Assembly (NCBI GenBank): GCA_905372265.1
Contig: CAJPOL010000101.1
Coordinates: 1-5,494 of the forward strand
Length of the DNA: 5,494 nt
Reading direction: 5' to 3'
Source of the DNA: an uncultured Treponema sp.
GTDB taxonomy: Bacteria; Spirochaetota; Spirochaetia; Treponematales; Treponemataceae
This document shows, piece after piece, positions 1 to 5,494 of the stretch; position 1 is the first letter of the stretch; each line of letters starts with the position of its first letter. The position numbers were made by a program, and so were the translations under genes. A model generated the notes under the pieces. That model did no database searches and was not told the origin of the DNA. It saw only the letters and a list, made by a program, of their open reading frames with translations.

Positions 1-1
1 G

Positions 2-1117
2 TACTGGATCGCACGGGAAGCGACCGGCAGCGTACGGGACTGCTATACGCTTTTCGATCAGGTAGCGGCCTTTTCGGACGGACACATCACATTTGAAAAG
101 ATCCAAACGACGCTCGGCTTGACCGGCATCGATTCAATCGGCGCTTTACTGAGCGCCTGTGTGCAAAAAGATGCGAAAACAGCGCTGCTTTCCCTTGACA
201 CTATTCTGCAAAACGGCGTTTCAACGGAGCAATTTGCCGTTGATTGCACTAATTACATTCGAAGCCTGCTGCTCCTGCAGCAGGGAATTACAAAAGAATC
301 GCTGATAGGCCAGCGGGCAGATAGGTTCCCGCAGCAGATTGTGCAAGGATGGAATACGGCTCAGCTGGAGCGGGCGCTCTCATTGCTGTTACAGCTGTTT
401 AGAGACATGCGGTTTTCGCTCAATCCCCGCTATGAACTTGAGCTTGTTGTTTCACGCTTTGCGTGGCTTTCCGACTATGTTTCTCCGCAAGAGCTGAAAG
501 CGGCCTTTGATGCGGCGCAGCAGCTGCTTACCGGAGGAACAGCATCCGTTTCCGCTGCGCATACGCCGCAAAGAGCGACGCTGCAGAAAGCGGAAAAAGG
601 CGGGGCTGCCTCCCCTTTTGCTGAAACCGGCGGTTTTTCACCACCGAGAACTGCCGGTGTTCCCCATACTGCCGGTACGGCTTTCACCTCTGAAGCGAAA
701 GACAAAGAGCCGCTGCCGCAACAGCATCAGGCATACGGAGAAGCGGCCGGTTCTCTCGATTCCATCGATGCATTAAAAGAAGAGCTCATCCGGCAATTAC
801 GGACTGAACACAGCATGACGGCTATTGCATTGGAAAAGACGCTTTATTGGCGGGAAGAAAGCGGCTGTTTGCACATTTCGGTACGGACACCGTTCGAAGT
901 ACAGCTGCTCCAAAAAGAACGCGTACTTCTCAGCCAAAAAGCCTCCGCGCTGTATGTCCGGCCGCTTAAAGTGCAAATTAACCTTGCAGAAGACGAAATG
1001 CAGAAACCGAAGGTTCCCGCCGTACCGGATCGGGTAGAAATGGTACGCCGCAACTTAAAAGGTTCTATTGTCGATGTACAAAAAAAAGCGCAAAGTTTTG
1101 AACCGGAGGAAGAATAA
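2..1117 (+). CDS. dnaX: DNA polymerase III subunit gamma/tau (DnaX), 3' part; 5' end outside the window
   Basis: This is the clamp-loader ATPase subunit that loads the beta clamp and, in its long tau form, ties the loader to the polymerase and helicase in the cytoplasm. The frame is open from base 2, giving 371 visible residues before TAA at 1115-1117; the N-terminal ATPase with its Walker motifs lies upstream. The visible part opens with the sensor-2-like stretch IAREATGSVRD, followed by YTLFDQ and the three-helix clamp-loader domain III to about residue 165 (near base 500). A Gly/Ala/Pro-rich low-complexity linker follows (about bases 520-740) and contains a duplicated 9-mer ACTGCCGGT at 650 and 668. 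A charged C-terminal domain of about 125 residues then corresponds to the tau-specific region. The gene ends one base inside ybaB. An A5 run at 594-598 and an A8 run at 1080-1087 are possible slippage points. Identity is based on domain order, the sensor-2 motif and the ybaB-recR context. Confidence 0.93.
   Translation, partial: YWIAREATGSVRDCYTLFDQVAAFSDGHITFEKIQTTLGLTGIDSIGALLSACVQKDAKTALLSLDTILQNGVSTEQFAVDCTNYIRSLLLLQQGITKESLIGQRADRFPQQIVQGWNTAQLERALSLLLQLFRDMRFSLNPRYELELVVSRFAWLSDYVSPQELKAAFDAAQQLLTGGTASVSAAHTPQRATLQKAEKGGAASPFAETGGFSPPRTAGVPHTAGTAFTSEAKDKEPLPQQHQAYGEAAGSLDSIDALKEELIRQLRTEHSMTAIALEKTLYWREESGCLHISVRTPFEVQLLQKERVLLSQKASALYVRPLKVQINLAEDEMQKPKVPAVPDRVEMVRRNLKGSIVDVQKKAQSFEPEEE
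1105..1110 (+). promoter_or_regulatory. Strong ribosome binding site for ybaB, inside the dnaX end
   Basis: GGAGGA lies six bases before the ATG at 1117 and is embedded in the last codons of dnaX (Pro-Glu-Glu-Glu tail). It supports that start. With the TAATG stop/start overlap it suggests both independent initiation and coupling to dnaX translation. Confidence 0.8.
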
Positions 1118-1431
1118 TGACTATCAATCCCTTTGAATTGATGAAAAATGCAAAAGAGCTGCAAGCCCAGTTCGGCAAACTACAGGAAGAGATGGAAACG
1201 ATACAGGTAGAGGGCATTTCCGGCGGCGGCCTTGTCAAAGTAACGCTGAACGGAAAATTCAGCATGGTAAAACTCGAACTGGATCCTATCGCAGTGGATA
1301 ATCGGGATATTCCGATGCTGCAAGACCTTATCCGTTCAGCCCATACCGATGCGATAGAAAAAGTGAAAGAGGCCTTAAAAGAAAGGATGGGGCCGCTTGC
1401 TGCGCTGGGTGAAGGGTTATCGTTTTCATGA
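1117..1431 (+). CDS. ybaB: YbaB/EbfC family nucleoid-associated DNA-binding protein
   Basis: A 104-residue protein, the normal length for this family. YbaB/EbfC proteins are small dimeric 'tweezer-like' DNA-binding nucleoid proteins. In Borrelia burgdorferi the homologue EbfC is encoded next to dnaX and binds DNA near erp genes (family knowledge). What is visible: an N-terminal NPFELMKNAKELQAQ helix leading into a long amphipathic helix, the hallmark glycine turn ISGGGLVKVTLNGK at about residues 34-47, the LELDP segment, and a C-terminal helical region (residues about 66-95) rich in Lys and Glu. The ATG at 1117 is chosen because of the GGAGGA site six bases upstream and the one-base overlap with dnaX. 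The 3' end overlaps recR by four bases. Its exact role is not settled in the family; location with dnaX and recR suggests replication, recombination or chromosome organisation. Confidence 0.93.
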   Translation: MTINPFELMKNAKELQAQFGKLQEEMETIQVEGISGGGLVKVTLNGKFSMVKLELDPIAVDNRDIPMLQDLIRSAHTDAIEKVKEALKERMGPLAALGEGLSFS

Positions 1432-2015
1432 ACGCATTAGACGATCTTATCGACCATTTTTGCAGGCTTCCCGGAATCGGCAAAAAAAGCGCCGCCCGCC
1501 TTGCCTATCATATCCTCAAGCAGGATCGCCGACAGGCGCTTAAACTTGCGGACAGTTTACGGGCGCTGCACGAGAACATCCGTCCCTGCCCGATTTGCGG
1601 CGCTTTTACCGATCAATCGATATGCAGCATTTGCAGCGATTCTTCGCGGGATACCGCTTGTATTTGCGTTGTCGAACAGCCGCAAGATGTGTATACGCTG
1701 ATGAGCCTCAGCGAGTACCATGGACTGTTCCATGTGCTCAACGGAGTAATCGCCCCGCTTGAGGGTATCGGTCCTGAACAGCTCCGCATAGCCGACCTGA
1801 TTAAGCGGATCGATGGAACGGGCGTTACGGAGGTCATCCTTGCAACGAACCCGACCATTGAAGGAGATACGACAGCCCTCTATATTCAAAAAGTACTGCA
1901 TGATTTTCCAATCGAAGTTACCCGCCTTGCCTCCGGTTTGCCTGTCGGCGGCGACCTTGAATACACGGACAAATTGACACTGATGCGCAGTTTTAGAGGA
2001 CGGACAAAAATTTAA
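1428..2015 (+). CDS. recR: Recombination mediator protein RecR
   Basis: A 195-residue cytoplasmic protein, close to the usual RecR length of about 200. RecR works with RecO (and RecF) to load RecA on SSB-coated single-stranded DNA at gaps. Domains in order: a helix-hairpin-helix with LPGIGKKSAARLA at residues 14-26; a C4 zinc finger with Cys54, Cys57, Cys66 and Cys69 (CPICG and CSIC); a Toprim domain from about residue 77 with CVVEQPQD (Glu83) and the characteristic ATNPTIEGD stretch; and the conserved C-terminal GLPVGGDLEYTD segment. All expected landmarks are present and nothing looks broken. The ATG at 1428 overlaps the ybaB stop as ATGA. There is only a weak purine-rich GAAGGG at 1411-1416, somewhat far away, so initiation probably depends on translational coupling to ybaB. 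Confidence 0.96.
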   Translation: MNALDDLIDHFCRLPGIGKKSAARLAYHILKQDRRQALKLADSLRALHENIRPCPICGAFTDQSICSICSDSSRDTACICVVEQPQDVYTLMSLSEYHGLFHVLNGVIAPLEGIGPEQLRIADLIKRIDGTGVTEVILATNPTIEGDTTALYIQKVLHDFPIEVTRLASGLPVGGDLEYTDKLTLMRSFRGRTKI

Positions 2016-2090
2016 GACAGCAGGCTGTATGCTTTTAAGCTCGTTGTGCAGCCGCCCTATTTCTGCTCAGGATAAAAAGGATCAGAACGT
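2016..2090 (+). other. 75-base gap between recR and the histidine kinase gene; no convincing terminator
   Basis: A 5-bp pair GGCTG (2023-2027) / CAGCC (2049-2053) encloses a long loop with a weak GCTTTTAAGC element, but no T-tract follows, so this is not a standard intrinsic terminator. No good -35/-10 pair was found. Read-through from recR into the kinase gene is therefore possible, although a promoter of its own cannot be excluded. Confidence 0.4.
2077..2081 (+). promoter_or_regulatory. Ribosome binding site for the histidine kinase
   Basis: AAGGA with nine bases of spacing to the ATG at 2091. It supports that start, which also places the first membrane segment correctly at the N-terminus. 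Confidence 0.6.
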
Positions 2091-3881
2091 ATGGAAAAGT
2101 TTATACGGTTAAAACTTAAAACGCAGTTTCAAATGGTAATTGCCGTGATGTTCCTTTTTCTTACTGTCAACGGTGTAGTGATTATGCTGCTTATGAAAAA
2201 TCTTGTCCTACAAAACATCGTATCGTATACCCATATATCCGACCGGTTTACAGCGTATATGGAAAACTATTTCAGCAAAGCAAGCTATATTTTCGACGTA
2301 TTGCAAGCGGATGATGATGTCATGCTCCTATTGAAGGAGCCCTATACGGCGGAGATGCCGCTCCTTTTAAAAAAAATAGATACTACACTACAATCGCTTA
2401 AAATCGCCATTCCCGAAGTGGCGGATATTGTGATCACCTACAGCAATCTTACGATAACCTCAAAGATTGACTACGATACCATCCTCACAGCGTTAGAGCC
2501 GATGCAGCATAGCGGCAGTGCACAGAGCCTTGGAATCTATACAACGCAGTGGCTGCACTCGCTCGAAAGAAACGGCCGGTATGCTTTTTTGGGAAAGAGA
2601 TTGTATGTTTCAGGCACGCCCTCATACGGAACCTTGCTGGTTGTATTCGATTTGCATCGGTCGATCTCCGATTTTATGTACCAAGACGGTAATACGGCAG
2701 GTTTCATGATAACCGATGGGCAGGGAGAACGCTATACATTGAACTTGACCGGCGCAGAGGCGGATGCCATTGCCCAATCGTGCCGGAAAGATAACGGTTT
2801 CAGCTTGGATAAAAAGCGGAAGCCGCTTGAAGTGGCAGGTTTTTTCTTATTTCCCGCTTATGTTCCCGAACTTGACTATCATATTGTCGCTGCCCTTCAT
2901 AATAATGTCTTTCAGCAAAGTTTCCTAAAAACCGCAGCCATTATGCTTCTCTTGTTATTTATCATACTGCTTGCCGGTATGAGCTTTGTCGGGGGGATTT
3001 TCCGCAATATTTTAAAGCCGGTACGGATATTGTCCAATTATTTGAACGACGTACGCCAATCAACGATTACACTGAATTCACAACAGCTTTCATTGACCGG
3101 TTTTAAAGAAATGGAAGAAGTCAGCGATTCTTTTAATGCAATGGCGGAAACGCTTGAACAGATGCAGCATAACCTAAACAATACCATCATAAAATTATAC
3201 GAAAGTAAGTTGGCAAAACGGCAGGCGGAACTCAGTTTTTTGAAGAGTCAGATTAATCCTCATTTTTTAAATAATATTCTGCAGCACATAAAAGATATTG
3301 CCATTATGAATCGGGTAGAACAAATCCCTGAAATAAGCGATGCAATGGCGACCTTATTTAATTACAAGCTCTACGGCGCCAATACCGCCTCATTGCAAAA
3401 AGAGATAGAAGTGACCCAAGCATACTTGGCTATTCAAACTCTCCGTTTCCCCGGCAAATTTACGGTAGCGTACCATATCCCCGACCAGCTTCGTACTGTT
3501 CCTATTATCAAATTAGTCTTGCAGCCGATTGTGGAAAATGCAATTTATCACGGTTTAGAACCGAAAACAGGCGCAGGGCTTATATATATCGGAGTACGGG
3601 AAGAAGACGGAATTATCTTTATGACGGTGCAAGATGACGGCATCGGCATCCCCGAAGAGACCTTGGCAAGCATTCATGCACGGATGCATCAATCGGAAAT
3701 GGAAGAACATGCCGGCGGCACTGAACATATCGGACTTTTGAATGTACACCGCAGAATACGGCTTGCATACGGAGACCGGTACGGTATCGACATTACCAGT
3801 GTATCGGGAGAAGGGACAAAAGTTGTTATCTCTCTTCCGCTCCGTCAAACGGAAACAGAGGCATACTATGAAACAGTATAA
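2091..3881 (+). CDS. Membrane sensor histidine kinase, YesM/PF06580 type
   Basis: A 596-residue inner-membrane sensor kinase that would autophosphorylate on His and pass the phosphate to the overlapping response regulator. Order of parts: short basic N-terminus; TM1 at about 14-35; an extracytoplasmic sensor region at about 40-278, of the size expected for a Cache-like domain; TM2 at about 281-303; a HAMP-like linker from about 304 (LKPVRIL, then EMEEVSDSFNAMAETLE); a coiled-coil stretch at about 350-388; the phosphoacceptor block with QINPHFLNN, His391; and a GHKL ATPase domain with an N-box around Asn483 (QPIVENAIYHG), a G1 box DDGIGIP with Asp516, and a G2-like HIGLLNVHRRI near residue 547. 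The residue after HFL is Asn where Tyr is usual (HFLYN). YesM-type kinases commonly sense nutrients or envelope conditions and sit near sugar ABC transporters; none is visible here, so the ligand is unknown. Confidence 0.94.
   Translation: MEKFIRLKLKTQFQMVIAVMFLFLTVNGVVIMLLMKNLVLQNIVSYTHISDRFTAYMENYFSKASYIFDVLQADDDVMLLLKEPYTAEMPLLLKKIDTTLQSLKIAIPEVADIVITYSNLTITSKIDYDTILTALEPMQHSGSAQSLGIYTTQWLHSLERNGRYAFLGKRLYVSGTPSYGTLLVVFDLHRSISDFMYQDGNTAGFMITDGQGERYTLNLTGAEADAIAQSCRKDNGFSLDKKRKPLEVAGFFLFPAYVPELDYHIVAALHNNVFQQSFLKTAAIMLLLLFIILLAGMSFVGGIFRNILKPVRILSNYLNDVRQSTITLNSQQLSLTGFKEMEEVSDSFNAMAETLEQMQHNLNNTIIKLYESKLAKRQAELSFLKSQINPHFLNNILQHIKDIAIMNRVEQIPEISDAMATLFNYKLYGANTASLQKEIEVTQAYLAIQTLRFPGKFTVAYHIPDQLRTVPIIKLVLQPIVENAIYHGLEPKTGAGLIYIGVREEDGIIFMTVQDDGIGIPEETLASIHARMHQSEMEEHAGGTEHIGLLNVHRRIRLAYGDRYGIDITSVSGEGTKVVISLPLRQTETEAYYETV
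3857..3861 (+). promoter_or_regulatory. Ribosome binding site for the response regulator, inside the kinase gene
   Basis: AGAGG six bases before the ATG at 3868. It decides the start: an in-frame upstream ATG at 3742 would add 42 residues of kinase-gene reading in another frame and would displace the receiver domain from the N-terminus. Confidence 0.65.
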
Positions 3882-5241
3882 CGTACTGCTGGTAGATGAT
3901 GAGCAAAGTCATATCGAATCGTTAAAACTGTCCATAAAGTGGGACGTTTTGCATCTGGCGTATGCAGGAAGCGCCCATAACGGTTATGAAGCGTTAACTA
4001 TTATTGATGATGGGAATATCGATATTGTTATTACTGATATACGGATGCCTGACATGTCGGGGCTTGAGCTGTGCCGCTGTATTACGGAGCTCTATCCGTC
4101 GATACAGATCATCATTATCAGCGCGTTTGCCGATTTCCGGTATGCGCAGGAGGCAATCCGCTACCATGTGCTCGGCTACTGCCTTAAACCGGTGCAGTAT
4201 CAAGATATTCATGCACTCTTAAAAAAAGCCGTCGCAAATATTGTAACCGATAGCGGGCGAAATGATATTTTTGAAGCATTGGAAGAAAACGATTTTGCGG
4301 TGATGCAGCGCTTATTGGAAGAAAAAGGGATCACAGACACTGCTTTCTATATTCTGATGTGCGCGGGAGCAAAAAAGGCGCTTCCCTTTTTACAGCATCA
4401 ACCTTACCTCAAGATGGGAACTGCTCTCTACCTATACTTTTCCGCACAGCCGTTTCGCGCTAAAGAATTGCAAGAAGAGGCTGACCGGTACACCGAACGG
4501 ATTGGAATCGGCTATCAGACAGCGCCTGTTACCGTTGAAACGTTGAAAGAGAATATCAATACCGTGTTTACCCGTGCCTATCAGTTTTTTATTGCCGGAA
4601 AAACACTCGTTTGCGGTACTGCTGTTGATCCTGAACACAGTCATGACTATCTGAAATCCGTTACCGGCGCAATACAAGAGAACAATAAAAAAGGAGTAAT
4701 AACAGAGCTGAGCCGTTTATTGATGCAGCCTATGCCTCCGCCCGTTACTATTAAGCATGCATTTCAGCTGTACAATACCGTCTCTTCGGGAGCGTTGAGA
4801 AAGGCGGAAACCGATGATTTATACATATACAGCATCGGTCAGCTGGTAAGCACGTATGCTTCATTTTCAGATATGGTAGAAGAGCTCATCGACTTGCTGC
4901 TTTATAAGGAAACGGACGAAAACACCGTATCATCGAATGCTACCTTTATGAATATCATAAAATATCTCGGCACTTATTTTACTGATGATATTTCTTTAAA
5001 AACGATAGCCGATTACCTCAAGATGAATCCCAATTATATCGGCGCATTATTCAAAAGAGAAACCGGCGAGACGTTTACTAACTATTTAACAAAATTAAGA
5101 ATCGATAGAGCGAAAGAATTACTTTTGACTACCGATATGAGCATCAGCGAAATCTGTACCGCTTCAGGATTCAACGATTATTTTTATTTTATCAAAACGT
5201 TTAAGAAAATAACCGGAACGACGCCCGGAAAATTTGAATAA
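3868..5241 (+). CDS. Response regulator: receiver plus AraC-type DNA-binding domain, YesN type
   Basis: A 457-residue cytoplasmic transcription factor, the likely partner of the upstream kinase, with which it overlaps by 14 bases. The receiver domain covers about residues 1-122: the acidic pair Asp10/Asp11 in LLVDDE, the phosphoacceptor Asp57 in ITDIRMPDMSG, Ser85 in IIISAFADF, and Lys107 in LKP. Residues about 125-355 form a poorly conserved middle region with no motif I recognise, as is usual in YesN proteins. The C-terminus (about 361-457) is an AraC/XylS double helix-turn-helix: the first HTH near SLKTIADYLKMNPNYIGALF, the second ending in the family signature GFNDYFYFIKTFKK and TGTTPGKF. 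All key phosphorylation residues are intact. The start at 3868 gives MKQYNVLLVDDE, exactly the expected receiver N-terminus. Targets are unknown; relatives usually activate nearby carbohydrate transport or utilisation genes. Confidence 0.94.
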   Translation: MKQYNVLLVDDEQSHIESLKLSIKWDVLHLAYAGSAHNGYEALTIIDDGNIDIVITDIRMPDMSGLELCRCITELYPSIQIIIISAFADFRYAQEAIRYHVLGYCLKPVQYQDIHALLKKAVANIVTDSGRNDIFEALEENDFAVMQRLLEEKGITDTAFYILMCAGAKKALPFLQHQPYLKMGTALYLYFSAQPFRAKELQEEADRYTERIGIGYQTAPVTVETLKENINTVFTRAYQFFIAGKTLVCGTAVDPEHSHDYLKSVTGAIQENNKKGVITELSRLLMQPMPPPVTIKHAFQLYNTVSSGALRKAETDDLYIYSIGQLVSTYASFSDMVEELIDLLLYKETDENTVSSNATFMNIIKYLGTYFTDDISLKTIADYLKMNPNYIGALFKRETGETFTNYLTKLRIDRAKELLLTTDMSISEICTASGFNDYFYFIKTFKKITGTTPGKFE

Positions 5242-5255
5242 GCACAGGCGATGAA

Positions 5256-5317
5256 TCCTTTGCGGTCTCTGCGGTTAATTAAAATAGAACCGCTAAGGGC
5301 GCCAAGAACGCGGAGGT
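5256..5317. repeat. Imperfect inverted repeat made of 9-base CGCnnAGnn units
   Basis: On the + strand the right arm has three consecutive 9-mers after AAC: CGCTAAGGG (5291), CGCCAAGAA (5300) and CGCGGAGGT (5309). The left arm holds two units of the same pattern on the - strand: TCCTTTGCG (5256) and GTCTCTGCG (5265), followed by GTT. The arms pair with a perfect 6-bp inner stem, GCGGTT (5271-5276) with AACCGC (5288-5293), around an 11-base A/T-rich loop. Over 21 positions I count 15 Watson-Crick pairs and one G-T. From general knowledge, sequences of this kind (AACCGC.AAG.CGC.AAG) recur between genes in many bacteria; whether this one is repeated in its genome cannot be seen here. Confidence 0.7.
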
Positions 5318-5321
5318 TTTT
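5265..5321 (+). terminator. Possible transcription boundary after the response regulator gene
   Basis: The inverted repeat arms could form an RNA hairpin 24 bases after the regulator stop codon, and a TTTTT run lies at 5317-5321. The T-run does not directly follow the well-paired inner stem, so a classical intrinsic terminator is only weakly supported. Confidence 0.3.
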
Positions 5322-5347
5322 AGCCGTTTCTGCATCCGTGCTATATA
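5319..5347 (+). promoter_or_regulatory. Candidate promoter for the Rpn-like gene
   Basis: An extended -10 pattern TGCTATATA (5339-5347, with TATATA at 5342-5347) lies 17 bases after a weak -35-like TTTAGC (5319-5324, three of six matches to TTGACA). It is placed about 20 bases before the GGAGG ribosome site. Plausible but unproven. Confidence 0.4.
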
Positions 5348-5357
5348 AGAGAAGTAT

Positions 5358-5362
5358 GGAGG
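5358..5362 (+). promoter_or_regulatory. Ribosome binding site for the Rpn-like gene
   Basis: GGAGG with six bases of spacing to the ATG at 5369. This consensus site decides the start of the partial gene. Confidence 0.75.
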
Positions 5363-5368
5363 CAGAAG

Positions 5369-5494
5369 ATGAATGACACACTTACCCTTAGAAATGATTA
5401 CCTTTTTAAACGCTTGCTCGGATCGGAAGAGAACAAAGCCTGTTTACAAGACTTACTCGAATGCATTCTTGACATTCCGGCCGGAGCGATTGAC
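5369..5494 (+). CDS. Rpn-family / PD-(D/E)XK nuclease family putative transposase, N-terminal 42 codons
   Basis: Only the first 42 residues are inside the window and the frame stays open to the edge. The start MNDTLTLRNDYLFKRLLGSEENK, written here in two parts as MNDTLTLRNDYLFKRL and LGSEENK, is the typical opening of the family once named 'putative transposase or invertase' (TIGR01784/PF12784, related to the Rpn recombination-promoting nucleases): a short polar lead, then DYLFKRLLG, then a helix running into DLLECILDIP. The family has a PD-(D/E)XK nuclease fold, and the E. coli Rpn members promote RecA-independent recombination (family knowledge). The catalytic Asp and Glu-x-Lys lie downstream of the window, so activity cannot be judged. 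The family is multi-copy in oral treponemes, often intergenic between unrelated operons, consistent with this position. It has its own likely ribosome site and possibly its own promoter. Confidence 0.8.
   Translation, partial: MNDTLTLRNDYLFKRLLGSEENKACLQDLLECILDIPAGAID

Noticed and set aside
507..776. Open frame of 89 codons on the + strand inside dnaX, near an internal GGAGGA at 533-538.
   Set aside because: It overlaps the low-complexity linker in another frame, its product is Arg/Pro-rich without motifs, and the internal GGAGGA has no start codon at a suitable distance.
881..1079. Six GTAC tetramers in about 200 bases at the dnaX 3' end, considered as possible binding sites for the neighbouring YbaB/EbfC protein.
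   Set aside because: The Borrelia EbfC site is GTnAC, not GTAC. Over the whole window GTAC occurs at about the chance rate, and most copies arise from common Val-Arg or Tyr codons.
1557..1901. Antisense open frames within recR.
   Set aside because: They mirror a well-supported RecR coding frame, show no domain, and lack ribosome sites; they are coding shadows.
2023..2053. GGCTG/CAGCC pair after recR considered as an intrinsic terminator.
   Set aside because: The stem is only 5 bp with a 21-base loop and no T-tract follows.
3742..3867. Upstream in-frame ATG that would extend the response regulator by 42 residues.
   Set aside because: It would lie wholly inside the kinase gene, no receiver homology exists before MKQYNVLLVDDE, and the ATG at 3868 has a well-spaced AGAGG.
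4432..4677. Antisense open frame inside the middle region of the response regulator.
   Set aside because: It lies opposite a continuous coding frame with intact flanking domains and has no recognisable product.

Overview
The window looks like a chromosomal segment from a treponeme-type spirochaete. This is inference: base composition is moderate (mid-to-high 40s % GC by eye), the cluster runs dnaX, ybaB/ebfC, recR as it does in spirochaetes, a YesM/YesN-type two-component pair follows, and the window ends in the start of a PD-(D/E)XK 'putative transposase' (Rpn-like) gene, a family known to be expanded in Treponema denticola. The species cannot be fixed from the sequence alone.

Region 1 (1-2015) is a housekeeping DNA replication and repair operon on the + strand. 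It holds the 3' part of dnaX (clamp-loader tau subunit), then a YbaB/EbfC nucleoid-associated protein, then recR. The junctions are tight: dnaX and ybaB overlap by one base (TAATG), and ybaB and recR overlap by four (ATGA). This implies one transcript with translational coupling.

Region 2 (2016-5241) begins after a 75-base gap. It holds a membrane histidine kinase of the PF06580/YesM type and a receiver plus AraC-type response regulator of the YesN type, overlapping by 14 bases. These form a sensor-to-transcription-factor unit. Members of this family usually control carbohydrate uptake or utilisation genes, but no transporter or enzyme target is visible here.

Region 3 (5242-5494) is a 127-base intergenic stretch followed by the first 42 codons of the Rpn-like gene. 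The intergenic stretch contains an imperfect inverted repeat built of 9-base CGCnnAGnn units, two on one strand and three on the other. It resembles dispersed intergenic repeats seen in many bacteria and could also serve as a transcription boundary. A plausible extended -10 promoter and a strong GGAGG site precede the Rpn-like gene.

No RNA gene, CRISPR array, insertion sequence end or clearly new multi-gene system is visible. The points most worth a second look are the 9-mer inverted repeat beside the Rpn-like gene and a possible -1 frameshift site in the dnaX linker, where a short gamma-like product would end.
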